Assembly (NCBI GenBank): GCA_029378245.1
Contig: JARKIF010000015.1
Coordinates: 1,240,001 to 1,304,000, forward strand
Direction: 5' to 3'
Length of the DNA stretch: 64,000 bases
DNA from: Roridomyces roridus
Taxonomy: Eukaryota; Basidiomycota; Agaricomycetes; Agaricales; Mycenaceae
Part shown: in pieces, positions 29,282 through 41,658 of the stretch
Layout: every line of letters starts with the position of its first letter
Numbering within the stretch: position 1 is the first letter of the stretch
The notes under the pieces: model-generated
Seen by the model: the letters and a program-made list of their open reading frames with translations, nothing else
What the model was told of the DNA's origin: nothing
Database searches by the model: none
Program-made: the position numbers and the translations under genes

Positions 29282-30626
29282 TGACGGGTCTGGCTGGTAT
29301 CGCGTGAGTGGGGCTCGTTGCCTTGATAGTTCCGCGGGCGGATGATACGAGTCTGGGCGACGTTGGACACGGACACCGTGATGACGCGATTGAGGCCTGG
29401 AATAGGAATAGACACTGCACAAAGGAGTCAGCGCGCAGAAATGTGGTGAAGCCAGAGACTCATACCATGGTGCTTTTTGCGGTCGCTTAAGATATCCTTG
29501 AGGCCTTCGAGGACGTCGGCGGTGACGGTTGCGTTGCGAGACTCCTCCTCCTGAGCAAGGGTGCGTTAGCAACAGAAGGGTGGAAAGGAAGACGAGCGGT
29601 TTACCTCCTTCTTCCCTTTTTCCTTCTTCACGGTCGTGGGTTTGGAAGACGACGCGACGGGAGCGGACGACGAGGTCTTCGCGCGAGAAGTAGTGGAAGA
29701 ACGAAGAACGCGGCCAGCCTACGAGTGAGTAAGGGCAGAATATATACGCATGCGTATTGTTACGCACCTTGGCTCCCACCGAAGCGTCATCCGCGACGGT
29801 GTCCATCTCGTCGTCCTCGTCAACCTCGGGCTCCGGCTTGGGTGTGTGACTGACTTTCGCCTTCTTGGAAGCGGGGATCTCGACAACGGGCCGCGAACTG
29901 GAAGCCATTATCAGCAAAGCTGGGCTAAGGGAATGAAGTAACGAGACGTACGGGGAAGTCTTGGATGGAGTAGGAAGAGGACCGGCGGCGCGCTTTTTGG
30001 ACTCGAAAGTTGTGGCGAAGGTGCTGGCCGAAGCCAGTGTCGCGGAAGACACAGAGGTAGTGACCTTGGGAAAGGTAGCCGTCTTGGCAATGAACGAGTT
30101 CTGAAAAAGGTGTCAGAAAGCTCTTGTACGAACGAGAGGAGCCTGGCGTACCGTTTTACGAGGAAGGGGAATCGCGGTCCAATCTTCGTCCCTGTCGGAA
30201 GCAGCGGCGACGAGCTTGCGGATGCCACAAAGGAACGCGGTGACGTTCTCGGGTAGCATCTCCCCGTGCTTCAGAAGAGCACAAGCGATGCGCTGAAGAA
30301 GATGTGAGACGAAGTTAGGAAGCGAGAAAAAGGAGAGGGCGTACCATATGAGCCAGCCCCTTTCTCAGCATCTTCTCCGCGTGAGGCTGCTCGCAAGCGA
30401 CGCCAGGGTTGGTCGCAGCAATCACGTATTTGAAGAAAGAAGACATGGCCGGGTCGAGGACGACTTTGAAAAACGGGGAAACCGAGACCTTGGTGATGGC
30501 AGAAACGAGGGGCGCTGGGAAAGAGAAAAAGTTGTTCCGTTCGTAGATGGGTGGAGGAGAAGGAGAGCGTGCAGGGGAGTTGGGACGTTCGTCCTCGCTG
30601 TCGGTGGGCGCCTCGACGAAGTTCAT
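29282..30626 (-). pseudogene. Zn2Cys6-like cluster gene, 5' part (split by element B)
   Basis: Starts at 30626 (MNFVEAPTDSEDE). Exons are joined by short introns through PLVSAITKVSVSPFFKVV and LAHM, RIACALLKHGEMLPENV, an S/T-rich exon, an exon with ASKKAKVSHTPKPEPE, a lysine/serine-rich exon and ITVSVSNVAQTRIIRPR. It ends where element B begins (S-Q-T-R-H-L). A TATA-like TTTATAAG lies about 45 bp upstream of the ATG on this strand. The downstream exons with the cysteine cluster are at 18233-18961. Before insertion the gene had about eight exons. Function unknown beyond the cluster; the basic/serine-rich middle suggests a nuclear protein. Transcripts now would terminate in or read through element B. 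Confidence 0.7.
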
Positions 30627-31123
30627 GATGGTGAAAGATAAGGAGGGGACGACTTGGCCATGAAAGTCTTATAAACTGAAAAATTTTCAATTCAGTCCAT
30701 AGGAGCCAATGGCCAGCGTACCAGGGTTTTGGAAAGAGAATGGTCATGGCCGTTTAAGAGAAGGAGAAGTGAGTCGCCGTAGTGATGACTCTATTTCAAT
30801 ACAAAAGGCTATTATAAGCTGCGAAATAGAGTTTGATAAAAGACCCACGAGTCCGAGTCATGGTCTAGAAGCCGGAACGAGGCGGTTCCGCAACGGCATT
30901 CTTCATTTAGCATGGGAACGCATCGGCGGAGGGCATACTCGAGGCAAGAAGTGATAATGGAGTGACGTAAGGATTGGCGGTTCGGGAATAAGCCGAGCAG
31001 GTCAGCTCCTCGGCATCACAACATTCAATGATCAACCGGAAGACGCTGAAATACCTCCGTTGCTGCTATGATCCGGGAACTAAGGATTGACCGGGGGCGG
31101 TCAAGATTAGAAAATAGGGGAGA
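30627..31123. other. Upstream region of split gene
   Basis: Holds the TATA-like site of the gene starting at 30626 and no convincing coding frame. It ends where a complete LTR begins at 31124; the bases before it (gggagA) do not match a GCGA duplication. Confidence 0.5.
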
Positions 31124-32545
31124 TGATAGGCCTGCAATATGAACACGCTAGGAATACGTGAAATTTCGCGATTTCTCTTATAACCAACAGTAGTATCATC
31201 TCACGAGAGCGCTAGTGCTGAGCCCAGAAGCAGCTAGTAGGATTACGATGCATGGTGTACTGTACGGGTCGAAGGGGAACCTAAGATGACTGACGGACCC
31301 ACTCCGAAACACGTAGGAGTTCGTGCTAGTCCTCTTACCAATGGGAATATCTTATAACCAAGTCGTTGAGCTCTGGTTCAATCCGATGGTTACAAGGGAA
31401 TTAGCAGCAATTGGGAATAAGCGGACGGTTGAGTCATTGATCACGATCGAGGCCTCAGCTGGAGTCATTACCAACCGGAATGATGGCGCCGGAAGACCGT
31501 GTGCCTGGTCCGTGATATCGGAACACGGGAGCACTCTGGAATCACTACTTGCGAGCTTCGGAATAGTGTCTTTAATGACGGGATACCCAAGATATGGGTA
31601 TCGAATTAAAGCTACGGACCAGTACTATCCGGTCCTGGAATGATAGCGCAGAAGACGGAAGATGGGAATAATGGAACTCGACTTCCGACCCTTGGCATCA
31701 GCCTTACCAACCTGAAACATGATGGATCGACGGCTGACTGAGCTTGGGATGGTGCGAGGATGGCGCCATCCAACGTGTAGACCAATGAAATAGCAAGGAT
31801 ACCCTAATTGCGTTGCGAGGATCGCATTCCTGTATTATTTATTAGATTGCCGGACTTGTATATAACTAGGTAGAGTGTTCCCTTGGAGGCCGGACAATCA
31901 CCCCCGTCTGTTGTACGCATTAGCGTCTCTAAAGGGTTGTGCTTGGGCTTTCGAGGTGCACTGTGTTGGATAGTGGCTTCTTAAAGTTTGTACTAGTTGG
32001 AATCATATTATTTTGAATCGGAATCGTCGTCATCGTTGAAACCAAATCGTCGTACTCGCCTCAATCAAGAATCTATTAAGCAATCAGTCAAGTCAAGTCG
32101 TTGGAACATCGTCGTATTTGGCTAGGGAATCTCAGTACCAGTCGGGAAGAAGAGTAGAATCGAGTTGCGAAGTTTCGGAATAGGGAATACGATCGGTGTT
32201 TGACCACCAACCCACCTACTACATCAATCTTATCAACTACAGCTGAGAAGCTATACAATCTACCAAAAGGGTTGCTTGTTCCAGTCTCGACTGAACCTAA
32301 AACCCGTCCCTTGGAAATACCACTTTCCTTCGGAATAGACTTATTACTTTCTCCCTCCACAGCCTACTACCTGTATAAGGACCTGTATTGGGACTTTTAC
32401 TCGTCTGAACACTCGATTGAATACACTCGCTACGAGCTCGTGTCTGTGTTGGTTATCTAAATAAGCTACTTGCTTATTCCTGTGTACCACCGTATACGAT
32501 ACAGTGGTGTTGGGTTTCTCCCTTGGGTTTAGAGCACATTCGTCA
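31124..32545 (+). repeat. Element E-type LTR, complete, facing the inverted element copy
   Basis: TGATAGGCC...TTCGTCA, 1422 bp. It differs from the LTR at 8747 by several substitutions (for example in 31568-31670 and around 32295) but matches the partial LTR at 16872-17236. It abuts the reversed integrase of element E at 32546, so the pair of LTR/integrase junctions is mirror-symmetric. Confidence 0.85.
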
Positions 32546-35500
32546 TCGCCTGGGAATTATACGGTGAAATCCTTATTCCAGTAATCCCGTACTTCTGGTG
32601 TAACCATTCAATCGCCTCTGTTACAATCTCTTTTGGACAACCCCATCGACATATGATGTTCTCTAACAAGAACCTGCCTAGCGCCGGCGCATTATCCGCT
32701 CTCAGTCCTTTAGCTTCCAGATACCGGCTAAGTGCGTCTCGGGCCGCAACCACATATCGGTGTCCATTTGAAACCACACTCATGACCGCAACGTCGACGT
32801 GAATCTTTTGGAATAGGCACGGTGTAAAAGTAGGAACGGGCGGAATGCGTAGCAACTCTTCTTGTCTGGTTTGGCACAAATGGCAACTCCTGACATACCA
32901 AGCGATATCTCGCTCCATCTCAGGCCACCAAAACCGCTGTTCCACCAGTGATTTCGTCGCATACGCTCCCCTATGCCCCAGACTGTCATGAGACCCTCTC
33001 ATCATGTACATCCTGTGTTCCTTATTCACCACCAACTTGTGTGCTCCATCCGCTGATTTCCTGAATAGGCGTCCTCGTTGGTCCAGGAAGAAGTTCCTAG
33101 CGTATTTCATAAGCTTATGAAACGCCTTCTTCCCAGAGTCAGACGGCCTATTCTTTCCCGAGTTATCGAGCCACTCTCGCACGGTTTCCAATCTCTCATC
33201 CTGCCGCTTCGCAGAATCAGTGCGCTGATCCTCAGGGTAGGTTTCCCGCTTCTTAGGATCGAACTTGAACGCATCATCTGGCAGTAAAGGTTCTTCCTCC
33301 CGGATGTGACTCATTATGAACTGCGGAATAGGTTCACCTAGCTCCTCGAATTTGGTTCGAAGAACCCTAGCTTCCTCCCGTTCGTCCATATACGCTTCTC
33401 TACACTGCTGCTCGAAGATATTCATCAAGACTGTGTTTGACGGTTGAGATTCGTCTTTTATTTCCACAAAGTAGCCTCCTCGGGTGTCTATTCCGGTCTT
33501 GAAATCTTCAAACTCGAAGGGCTGATCTATAGAGTAATCCCACTCTTCGTGTTTTTCCGGGGGCGGGTTGTCATCAAACCCATCCTCCGGGCTTCCATGG
33601 ACCTCATCACCCTCTTGACGCTTCCTTCTAGAGAGACCATCAGGCGAGAAGGTACTCCCCTTTACGTGTTTGAGCGTAAAATGGAACATCAGAATTTCCT
33701 CGATCCAGCGGTTAATAGTAGCGTTGGGTCCCATCCCAGGATTGTCCAGCATTCCTTTGATGTATAGAGCATCCGTCTCTACCACAAGCTTCCTGCAACC
33801 TAGCAGCCAATACTGCATATGTTCTAAAGCCCGCTTCAGCCCGTACAATTCCCGCTTCGGTTGTGAGAACCTGGCCTCTCTTTCATTCAAGGGAATAGAG
33901 TCGAACTTGGCATAGTACCTCTTTCGAGGGTCGTTCGGGTCGACCTGATATATTTCAATCCCTATGGCCATCCACAAAGTGTCCACAGCCAATACAATGT
34001 CCGAGTCCCAATCGTAGTTTAGAGGCTTCAACGCTTCACAATTTTCCACCGATCTCTTCAGTATATCCATTGAAGCTTGCTCCTTGTCCGTCCACTCGAA
34101 ATCGATATCCTTGCGTAGCAGCCTATTCAATCTGCTGGCTTTTATCGAATAATTCTTGATGAACATCCTCAGTACTCCAACGACACCCAGGAACTGTCGT
34201 ACTTGAGACACATCTTGTAAAGGTGGCCACCTTGATATAACCCCAATCCTCTCTGTCGACGGTTTCCTGCCTTCAAAGGAACATACGTGACCAACAACAG
34301 TGAATTCCGATTTACACAAGATGACTTTTAGAGCGGAAATCGTGCCTCCGCAATACTTCAATCTCTGTGCGATCCGGTTAAGGTTCACAAAGTGCTCCCA
34401 GACAAAACGACGTATCCCAGGGTTGTCCGGGATAGTCTCATACGTCCCATCCTTGTCCTGATATCTACTACCGGGCCCTCTTACAGGCACATCGTCAATA
34501 TACGGAACAGTGATGTGCGGGATCTCGTCCTTCAGTATGAACGTCACATCATCATGGAAGATTGGTACTGAATTCGTCCAGCCTTGTGGTAGCTTCACCA
34601 GCCTCAGAGCACCAAAAGGTGTCTGAAAAGTTGTGAAATCTCTCGATCCTTCAGCAATCTCCCGATGGTCGTAGCCTGAGTATAAATCGAACACCGCCCC
34701 ACACGCTCTACCCGAGCAGTGACTTGCGAGCTCATCCGTTGCCGGAGGAATTCCCGAATGTGCAATGGTTACAGCATTCAGTGGCTCGAGGGCATGTACC
34801 AAGCGTATACTCTTCCCATCTCTCTTCAAGACGCCGAAGAACTTGGATCGATACGAGGAATTCGACGGTTCATAGACACCCGCGTCGATCTTCTTTTTTA
34901 TCACTTTACAGAATTCACTCAGTTGACCTCTTGGTATCGGGATAGATCTCTCCACCCAAACCTTGTGTTCAACCGTGGGAATTTCTATTGGTGGGAAGAA
35001 TTCTGATTTCCAGGTGCCTCTTTCCGAGTCATCCCAAGCGAAGGCGTCGTTTTGAATGCTCATGAAATGATGCATCAGCTTGCGCTCCTCTTTCCACAGG
35101 AAGTCTTCCGAGTGGATCGCGTCTATTCCTTCCTTTCGTTCCTGTGAGTACCGACCTATCGGAATGAACTCTCCCGGACGAGTGGAGAGTTCGGGAATGT
35201 CCTTCAACGGGTCCCCTATTATTTCCCGTTTAATTCGGTACTTCTCGGGTAAATCCGCGTACACAGGCTTTGTTTTCAACGCCACCGGTTTGTACTTCTT
35301 CCCCGCAAATGACTCTAGAACCGGAATATCCCGCACTTCAGCCGCCTGGGTCAGAACATCTTCCTTGCAAGGCACTACTCCACACTTGAAGCATTCTTTC
35401 GTCGAATCAGCTTCGTGAAAGCGCCTCTTCTTCTTCCGATTCAGCTTTTTAATGGAGCTTCGGCTACGCTTTATCTCCGGGAGACGTTCCTCGAAGGTAA

Positions 35501-35747
35501 GGACTTGAAACTCTCCTGTCTCGCTCTTTTCGAGGCCTCCAACATACTCTTGTAAGAGTTGTGTAGCTGCTCGATCCCCATTCAAGGCACCTTTCTCCAT
35601 GGACGCTACAAGGTACGCCGATTTCAACTCATCTGATGAAAATCTGTGACCTTGCGTAGGCCCCATGTAGCCTTCTATCTGTACTTCCCCATTCTCGTCT
35701 AAACCAAACTTCACAGCTAACTCTTCTCCTTCGGTATCCAGACCTAA
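32546..35747 (-). pseudogene. pol: Element E Pol, right inverted copy, broken in integrase
   Basis: Translation identical to the left copy, including the Y-I-D-D reverse transcriptase motif, the deleted second Asp segment of integrase and the break at the same integrase codon by an LTR. Because two independent insertions at one base are unlikely, the break was copied with the arm. Confidence 0.85.
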
Positions 35748-37060
35748 TTCCTCGAAGAGCCATGAAAGTTTGCCTGCTTTGCAGCGTCTTCTTCTTCCTG
35801 ACCGCTTGACTTCCCCTCGCGAGCCGTAGCCGCGGGCAGTACTGCCTGCTTCACGCGTCCAGCGACCGAGTGTGCTCCCCTGGCAAAAGTAGGCAGGGTA
35901 GCTCTCCTAGTGCTATTGGGATCGCAGATGGTAACTGTCTGTCTTCCATCTTTGAAGTCCTTCGTGGCCGCCTCTGTAAGGATGTCGAACGGCCTTCCCA
36001 ACAGTACATCGTACGCCGGTTGATCAATTACGTGCACTTGGAGATATACCGTTATATCCCCAAACAAAAACGGTACGTTCCTAGCCAGTCCCGCTGACTT
36101 TTTCAACTGCCCGTTCGCGCTTTGCATGTATATTTGAACATCCGGGTCCCATGTCAGACCCAACCTTTCCGCAATCGTCAAGGCCATGGACACGATCTGG
36201 GACCCTCCATCTCGTACGCTCTCCACCTTTTCCGATCCGTTCACCACCGGGAAGAGTACTCTCAATGCCGCCGATGAACAGGCAGCGAAGATTTGTTTCG
36301 GTACCTCTCCTTCTGGTAACGAGGCAATGTACGTCAAGACTATGTCCGTGGCAATTAAGCTCCCTGGTATAGTCCCTCTGTCTTCCTCGGTCGAAATATA
36401 GAATGAATCGAGCGCAGGTAGCTCATTGATATGAATGGCATCTGGCTCGAGTGTCACGGGAATATCATCGTCTTCCATGAACGGGAAGTCCGACGTTTCT
36501 TCCAAAGGATTCGCGCTCAGTAGAACCGGCCTGACTGGCCTCCTGATTTTGAACGTGATGTCTCTCAGCCTTTTTGCATAGTCGCCATTCATAGCAGCGA
36601 GCTTCCCGACCGTAATGCCTCTTAATTCCGTATCCTTCGTCTGGTCCAACAGGTCCGAAATAAGGTGAGGATCATCATATTTCGAAACGAGCTTGTAGGC
36701 TCTCTCGTGTACTTGCTGATTCTCCTTATCCCTGGAGATATCATCAGTACGCTTCTTCTTCTCTGGTCTTTTTAGTTTCTCGAACGGAACCGAGGTTTCC
36801 TCTTCCTCGTCCGTCACTTCTTCCAACGTAACCATCCTTCTCTGAGTTGAGGGTTTAGGATCAGCGGTTTTCCTCTGTGGAACTTCCTCTGTCCTTGCTT
36901 CCTCTCCACCGCTCTCCTCATCATCCACAAAAGTAACTTTCTTCTTTCGCCTTCGCCAATTGTCATCAGTATCAGCCGTTTTCCCGTTCTCAGGAGGGGT
37001 GACCGTTGGTAGAATAGGTGGCTTTTCCTTATTCCTGCCCTCCTTCCTTGAACCAACTAA
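35744..37060 (-). CDS. pro: Element E protease region, right copy
   Basis: Identical translation to 12357-13673, with the same D-G-G catalytic triad variant (SVRDGGSQIVSM) and the same -1 relation to gag and to pol. Confidence 0.75.
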   Translation of the reverse strand, partial: LVGSRKEGRNKEKPPILPTVTPPENGKTADTDDNWRRRKKKVTFVDDEESGGEEARTEEVPQRKTADPKPSTQRRMVTLEEVTDEEEETSVPFEKLKRPEKKKRTDDISRDKENQQVHERAYKLVSKYDDPHLISDLLDQTKDTELRGITVGKLAAMNGDYAKRLRDITFKIRRPVRPVLLSANPLEETSDFPFMEDDDIPVTLEPDAIHINELPALDSFYISTEEDRGTIPGSLIATDIVLTYIASLPEGEVPKQIFAACSSAALRVLFPVVNGSEKVESVRDGGSQIVSMALTIAERLGLTWDPDVQIYMQSANGQLKKSAGLARNVPFLFGDITVYLQVHVIDQPAYDVLLGRPFDILTEAATKDFKDGRQTVTICDPNSTRRATLPTFARGAHSVAGRVKQAVLPAATAREGKSSGQEEEDAAKQANFHGSSRN

Positions 37061-38766
37061 AATTTTGGAGCCGGCGGATTCGGATCCGACGACGCCCCCG
37101 TTCTAGTGGAAACAAACTGTTGCTGTGTCTCTGGCGTTACAGCTCCTTCACCCCGGCAGATCTGAACTAACTGCATAATCTGGTTCAGATCCCAAGCCTG
37201 CCCTAGTGGTACGGATGGTATCACCGGTGGAGAAGCTTGTATAAACTGGGGTTGAGGTTGGGCAGGCGGTGGTTGAACACCGCCTGTATTGACGAAGTTT
37301 TGCATGGGCAGGTTTGGTTGAGCAACCGGCTGGAACATGTAGGGCGAAGTAGGTTGAGACGGGCGGCTGAGATACTGGTTTCTTCCCATTAACATCTGCT
37401 GCACCTTTTGGGATAGTATTTCGTCCTCTCTCGTATCATACAAGTGATCCATCCGATCATTCTCTTGATCAGGGTGGTCACCTGCTCCTCCTGGTCCTCC
37501 TAAATAGAACGCTTGTATCGACGTCCTTGTAGACGCCGCCGCACTTTCTTTGGAAACCCCCTTGCGCCGCCAATATTCGTCGACTCTATGCATCCTACTC
37601 ATGTTTTCTGGGAACCTGGGGAACATTCCGCCATTGCCCATTTTGAGCAACCCATTGTCCAGAATGATCCATCCAAGTCTGATATACTCATCCTTGTGCG
37701 GACAGTTCCTAACCATGTGTGGCTCATTGCAAAAGAAACAAGGTCCTTGCTCCGGGCGTTGGCCATCTTCCCTCTGGCGGTTGTTATAACCGTCCTGCCT
37801 TCTATAACTCTCTTCCCGAGGCTGGCTCTGGTTCTCTTCTGGACGCTGTGCAGTTCCGTTCTGCGTCAGCTGCATATGTGGTGGGGCAGCCCGGACATTC
37901 TGGTTCATCATACGGATAGAGTTCTCAAAGGAGGACTCCATACGTTTGAAAGAATCTTCCATTCGCTTTGCGCTCAAAGCGGCGGTGTCCTTCATGGCAG
38001 CTATCTCACCAGCAAACGCCTCCATCCTATCATCAATCTCCGCCTTGAATCCCTTTTCTGGTTTCACAGACGCGGGAGTAATATAGGTAGGAGCCTGAAT
38101 CTGCCTCGGTGGAGTCCCTCCGAGTAGACTCATTGCAGAGCGCCCAGACCAATTATCTGATATATGGTCAGCTATTTCGAACACCTGTTTATAGGGTAGC
38201 TTATCCCCTCTACGCGATCCCATCGGAAGAGCCGCCGGTTGGGGCCCAATCGAGGCCATAATCGCCTGATGGTTCATTATGGTTTCTATTTCCGACGAGA
38301 ACGACGTTTCGAAGACCTCGAGAATCATCTCCACGAGTTGCTTGTTCGTAACTTGAGCTGACCCGGAAAGAAGCTTTTCCGCCTCATTGACAAATGCCAT
38401 CTTGAACCGACGTACTTTCCCGAGTTCGGCGTGGGAAATCGGCCTGCTCTGTGCACAAATCTCTCTGAGTCGCGGTAGTGAACCTAGGTCCATATCCTCT
38501 ACTTCAGGATACAGTTCTAGAATCTCGCTTTTCCAGCTATCGTACGTCCCTGGGGCAGCGAACGAAGGCAGCATAGACCATTGTTCCCGCGTATTGGCGT
38601 TACCCAAATAGTCTACCATCAGCTTCTTCTTCTTCTCTTCGTCAATGATTCCCCCATTCTGAATCACCGTATCACAGTCTCTGATAAAAGACTTCAAACT
38701 TGAGGCCGTTTCTTCATCGAATCTAGGCCGGTTCTGGTCGTAAGACGCAGGTATTTTGAAAGACAT
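37057..38766 (-). CDS. gag: Element E Gag, right copy
   Basis: Identical translation to 10651-12360. The ATG is at 38766; the same short zinc knuckle and AAAATTTTAG stop context are present. The upstream open extension without ATG is also conserved, with one substitution (at the position pairing with 10519). Confidence 0.8.
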   Translation of the reverse strand: MSFKIPASYDQNRPRFDEETASSLKSFIRDCDTVIQNGGIIDEEKKKKLMVDYLGNANTREQWSMLPSFAAPGTYDSWKSEILELYPEVEDMDLGSLPRLREICAQSRPISHAELGKVRRFKMAFVNEAEKLLSGSAQVTNKQLVEMILEVFETSFSSEIETIMNHQAIMASIGPQPAALPMGSRRGDKLPYKQVFEIADHISDNWSGRSAMSLLGGTPPRQIQAPTYITPASVKPEKGFKAEIDDRMEAFAGEIAAMKDTAALSAKRMEDSFKRMESSFENSIRMMNQNVRAAPPHMQLTQNGTAQRPEENQSQPREESYRRQDGYNNRQREDGQRPEQGPCFFCNEPHMVRNCPHKDEYIRLGWIILDNGLLKMGNGGMFPRFPENMSRMHRVDEYWRRKGVSKESAAASTRTSIQAFYLGGPGGAGDHPDQENDRMDHLYDTREDEILSQKVQQMLMGRNQYLSRPSQPTSPYMFQPVAQPNLPMQNFVNTGGVQPPPAQPQPQFIQASPPVIPSVPLGQAWDLNQIMQLVQICRGEGAVTPETQQQFVSTRTGASSDPNPPAPKF

Positions 38767-39248
38767 TCTTGTGGTTGTTGTAAAGTTGCGGGGAGGTAAG
38801 ATGCGTGTCAAAATAGACTCAGATGTGGTGTCCAGTTGCTCGGTATTCCCTTCGGTCCTAGATGGCCCTGCTTCGGGGTTTCCTTGCGTAGTAGATGCAC
38901 CAGAAGGTCTTGGTCTCGTAGATGTTCCCTTCTTTGTAGGGAAACGCGCGCTCTCAAGCGGTGCAACCAGAGTTGCCTTTGCAGCGAGAGAGGTTTTGGT
39001 CTGTCGACCGGTAGTAGCCGTCGTATGAGAACGATTCAGGCCTGCGTTTAACTGTCCCGGATCTCGAAGGAGATTCGGAAAGTCACCAGCGTTTTTGTTG
39101 TTGAGTTGACGTTCCTTGCCGTTAGGCGGAATAGCGAAAACTCGGATGTATTATTGGGAATGCCCCCAACAACGATAGGCCTTGGTTATAAAACCCAATT
39201 TAAGCTCCGAAGGTAGCTTAAAGCTTCCCCCTCGCGGTGGGCTCCAGA

Positions 39249-40670
39249 TGACGAATGTGCTCTAAACCCAAGGGAGAAACCCAACACCACTGTATCGTAT
39301 ACGGTGGTACACAGGAATAAGCAAGTAGCTTATTTAGATAACCAACACAGACACGAGCTCGTAGCGAGTGTATTCAATCGAGTGTTCAGACGAGTAAAAG
39401 TCCCAATACAGGTCCTTATACAGGTAGTAGGTTGTGGAGGGAGAAAGTAATAAGTTTATTCCGAAGGAAAGTGGTATTTCCAAGGGACGGGTATTAGCTT
39501 CAGTCGAGACTGGAACAAGCAACCCTTTTGGTAGATTGTATAGCTTCTCAGCTGTAGTTGATAAGATTGATGTAGTAGGTGGGTTGGTGGTCAAACACCG
39601 ATCGTATTCCCTATTCCGAAACTTCGCAACTCGATTCTACTCTTCTTCCCGACTGGTACTGAGATTCCCTAGCCAAATACGACGATGTTCCAACGACTTG
39701 ACTTGACTGATTGCTTAATAGATTCTTGATTGAGGCGAGTACGACGATTTGGTTTCAACGATGACGACGATTCCGATTCAAAATAATATGATTCCAACTA
39801 GTACAAACTTTAAGAAGCCACTATCCAACACAGTGCACCTCGAAAGCCCAAGCACAACCCTTTAGAGACGCTAATGCGTACAACAGACGGGGGTGATTGT
39901 CCGGCCTCCAAGGGAACACTCTACCTAGTTATATACAAGTCCGGCAATCTAATAAATAATACAGGAATGCGATCCTCGCAACGCAATTAGGGTATCCTTG
40001 CTATTTCATTGGTCTACAGGTTGGATGGCGCCATCCTCGCACCATCCCAAGCTCAGTCAGCCGTCGATCCATCATGTTTCAGTTTGGTAAGGCTGATGCC
40101 GAGGGTCGGAAGTCGAGTTCCATTATTCCCATCTTTCCTACTCTGCGCTATCGTTCCAGGACCGGATAGTACTGGTCCGTAGCTTTAATTCGATACCCAC
40201 ATCTTGGGTATCCCGTCGTTAAAGACACCATTCCGAAGCTCGCAAGTAGTGATTCCAGAGTGCTCCCGTGTTCCGATATCACGGACCAGGCACACGATCT
40301 TCCGGCGCCATCATTCCGGTTGGTAATGACTCCAGCTGAGGCCTCGATCGTGATCAATGACTCAACCGTCCGCCTATTCCCAATTGCTGCTAATTCCCTT
40401 GTAACCATCGGATTGAACCAGAGCTCAACGACTTGGTTATAAGATATTCCCATTGGTAAGAGGACTAGCACGAACTCCTACGTGTTTCGGAGTGGGTCCG
40501 TCAGTCATCTTAGGTTCCCCTTCGACCCGTACAGTACACCATGCATCGTAATCCTACTAGCTGCTTCTGGGCTCAGCACTAGCGCTCTCGTGAGATGATA
40601 CTACTGTTGGTTATAAGAGAAATCGCGAAATTTCACGTATTCCTAGCGTGTTCATATTGCAGGCGTATCA
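39249..40670 (-). repeat. Element E LTR of right copy, nested in integrase
   Basis: Reverse complement of the LTR at 8747-10168 with few differences. Its outer end ...GGCGTATCA is followed at once by GCGAACGG, which resumes the integrase frame that stopped at 16871 after GCGA. GCGA is therefore a 4-bp target duplication. Confidence 0.85.
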
Positions 40671-41525
40671 GCGAACGGACCGGTTGAGCCGGGGCATAAG
40701 CACATGAGACAAATGTTGTACAAAGCAACGGGAGGCGACGTACGGAAGTGGTTCTGGTTCTTACCCCAAGTGATATGGGCGGATAGAATTACTACCCGAC
40801 GTGGTCTTGGGTGCTCACCTTACTATGCAGTAACGGGAAGTCACCCGAGTGTCCCGTTGGACTTGGTAGAGGCGACGTGGCTAGTGGAATACCCTGGGGA
40901 GATAATCTCTACGGCGGAATTAATTGGTCTACGAGCTAGGGCTCTGGCAAAGCACCGTCAACATTTGGAAGAAATGAGGGACAGAGTGGACGCAGAAAAA
41001 TTGGCTGCGGTGAGGAAGTACGAGCAAGAGTTCAAGCATTCCATCAGAGACTACGACTTCCAGCCAGGGAGGCTAGTCTTAATCAGGAATACGCGTGTTG
41101 AAAAGTCGTTGAACGCGAAGTTTGAACCCAAATACCTTGGACCGATGGTTGTACTACGTCGGACGAAGGGAGGGTGCGAAATGAATGGAGCAGTATACCC
41201 GGGTAAAGTGGGAGCTTTCAGGGTTATACCGTATATAGCTCGAAAATTCATAGGGCATCGAAAGAAGGTTGAAGAGCTTATTGACATGTCCAAGGAGGAA
41301 TTGGACGCGTTAGTGATCAAGAAAGCGGGAGGAGAAGAGCCGCTGGATCGAGACCTACAGTTTGAGGATATGACCCTGAACCCAGGATGGGAAGAGGAAG
41401 AGTCCGAGGACGAGCAGGATGGTCCTGCGGCAGAGGAAGAAGTTGAAGAGATGGAAGAAGACCCAGATCCGTCACAAGTCAGACGCTCGAATAGGAAACG
41501 AATTCAGAGAGAACGTTCACATTGA
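40671..41525 (+). pseudogene. pol: Element E integrase C-terminal part, separated from its start
   Basis: Begins in frame with N-G-P-V-E, the region of the third catalytic residue (E) of integrase, then KHMRQMLYKATGGDVRKWF, a helical C-terminal domain (LKHSIRDYDFQPGRLVLIRN region), and an acidic tail (EEESEDEQDGPAAEEE) ending QRERSH. It continues the frame broken at 16871, about 23.8 kb away. No 3' LTR follows in the next kilobase, so the host copy of the element is incomplete at this end. Confidence 0.85.
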
Positions 41526-41658
41526 ACCTAGATACAAGTGCTAGAGCGGACACGGTACTGTACTATGACTACCCAAGCACGGGGGTGTGAACGTGGCTAT
41601 AAAGGATTAAGCTCTTGTGAAATAAAAGAGTGAGGAAGGAACGAACCTGGAAGAGCAC

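Larger units (their letters stand above)
32181..40670. repeat. Inner inverted repeat, right arm (P')
   Basis: Reverse complement of 8747-17236. It contains the second copy of element E reading leftward, with the last 365 bp of the LTR at 31124-32545 at its inner end and a full LTR at its outer end. Beyond the inner end, the LTR continues to 31124 only on this side. Confidence 0.95.

Noticed and set aside
41526..41658. 3' LTR of the element E host copy
   Set aside because: Nothing here matches the 1422-bp LTR; the element is truncated or its LTR lost.
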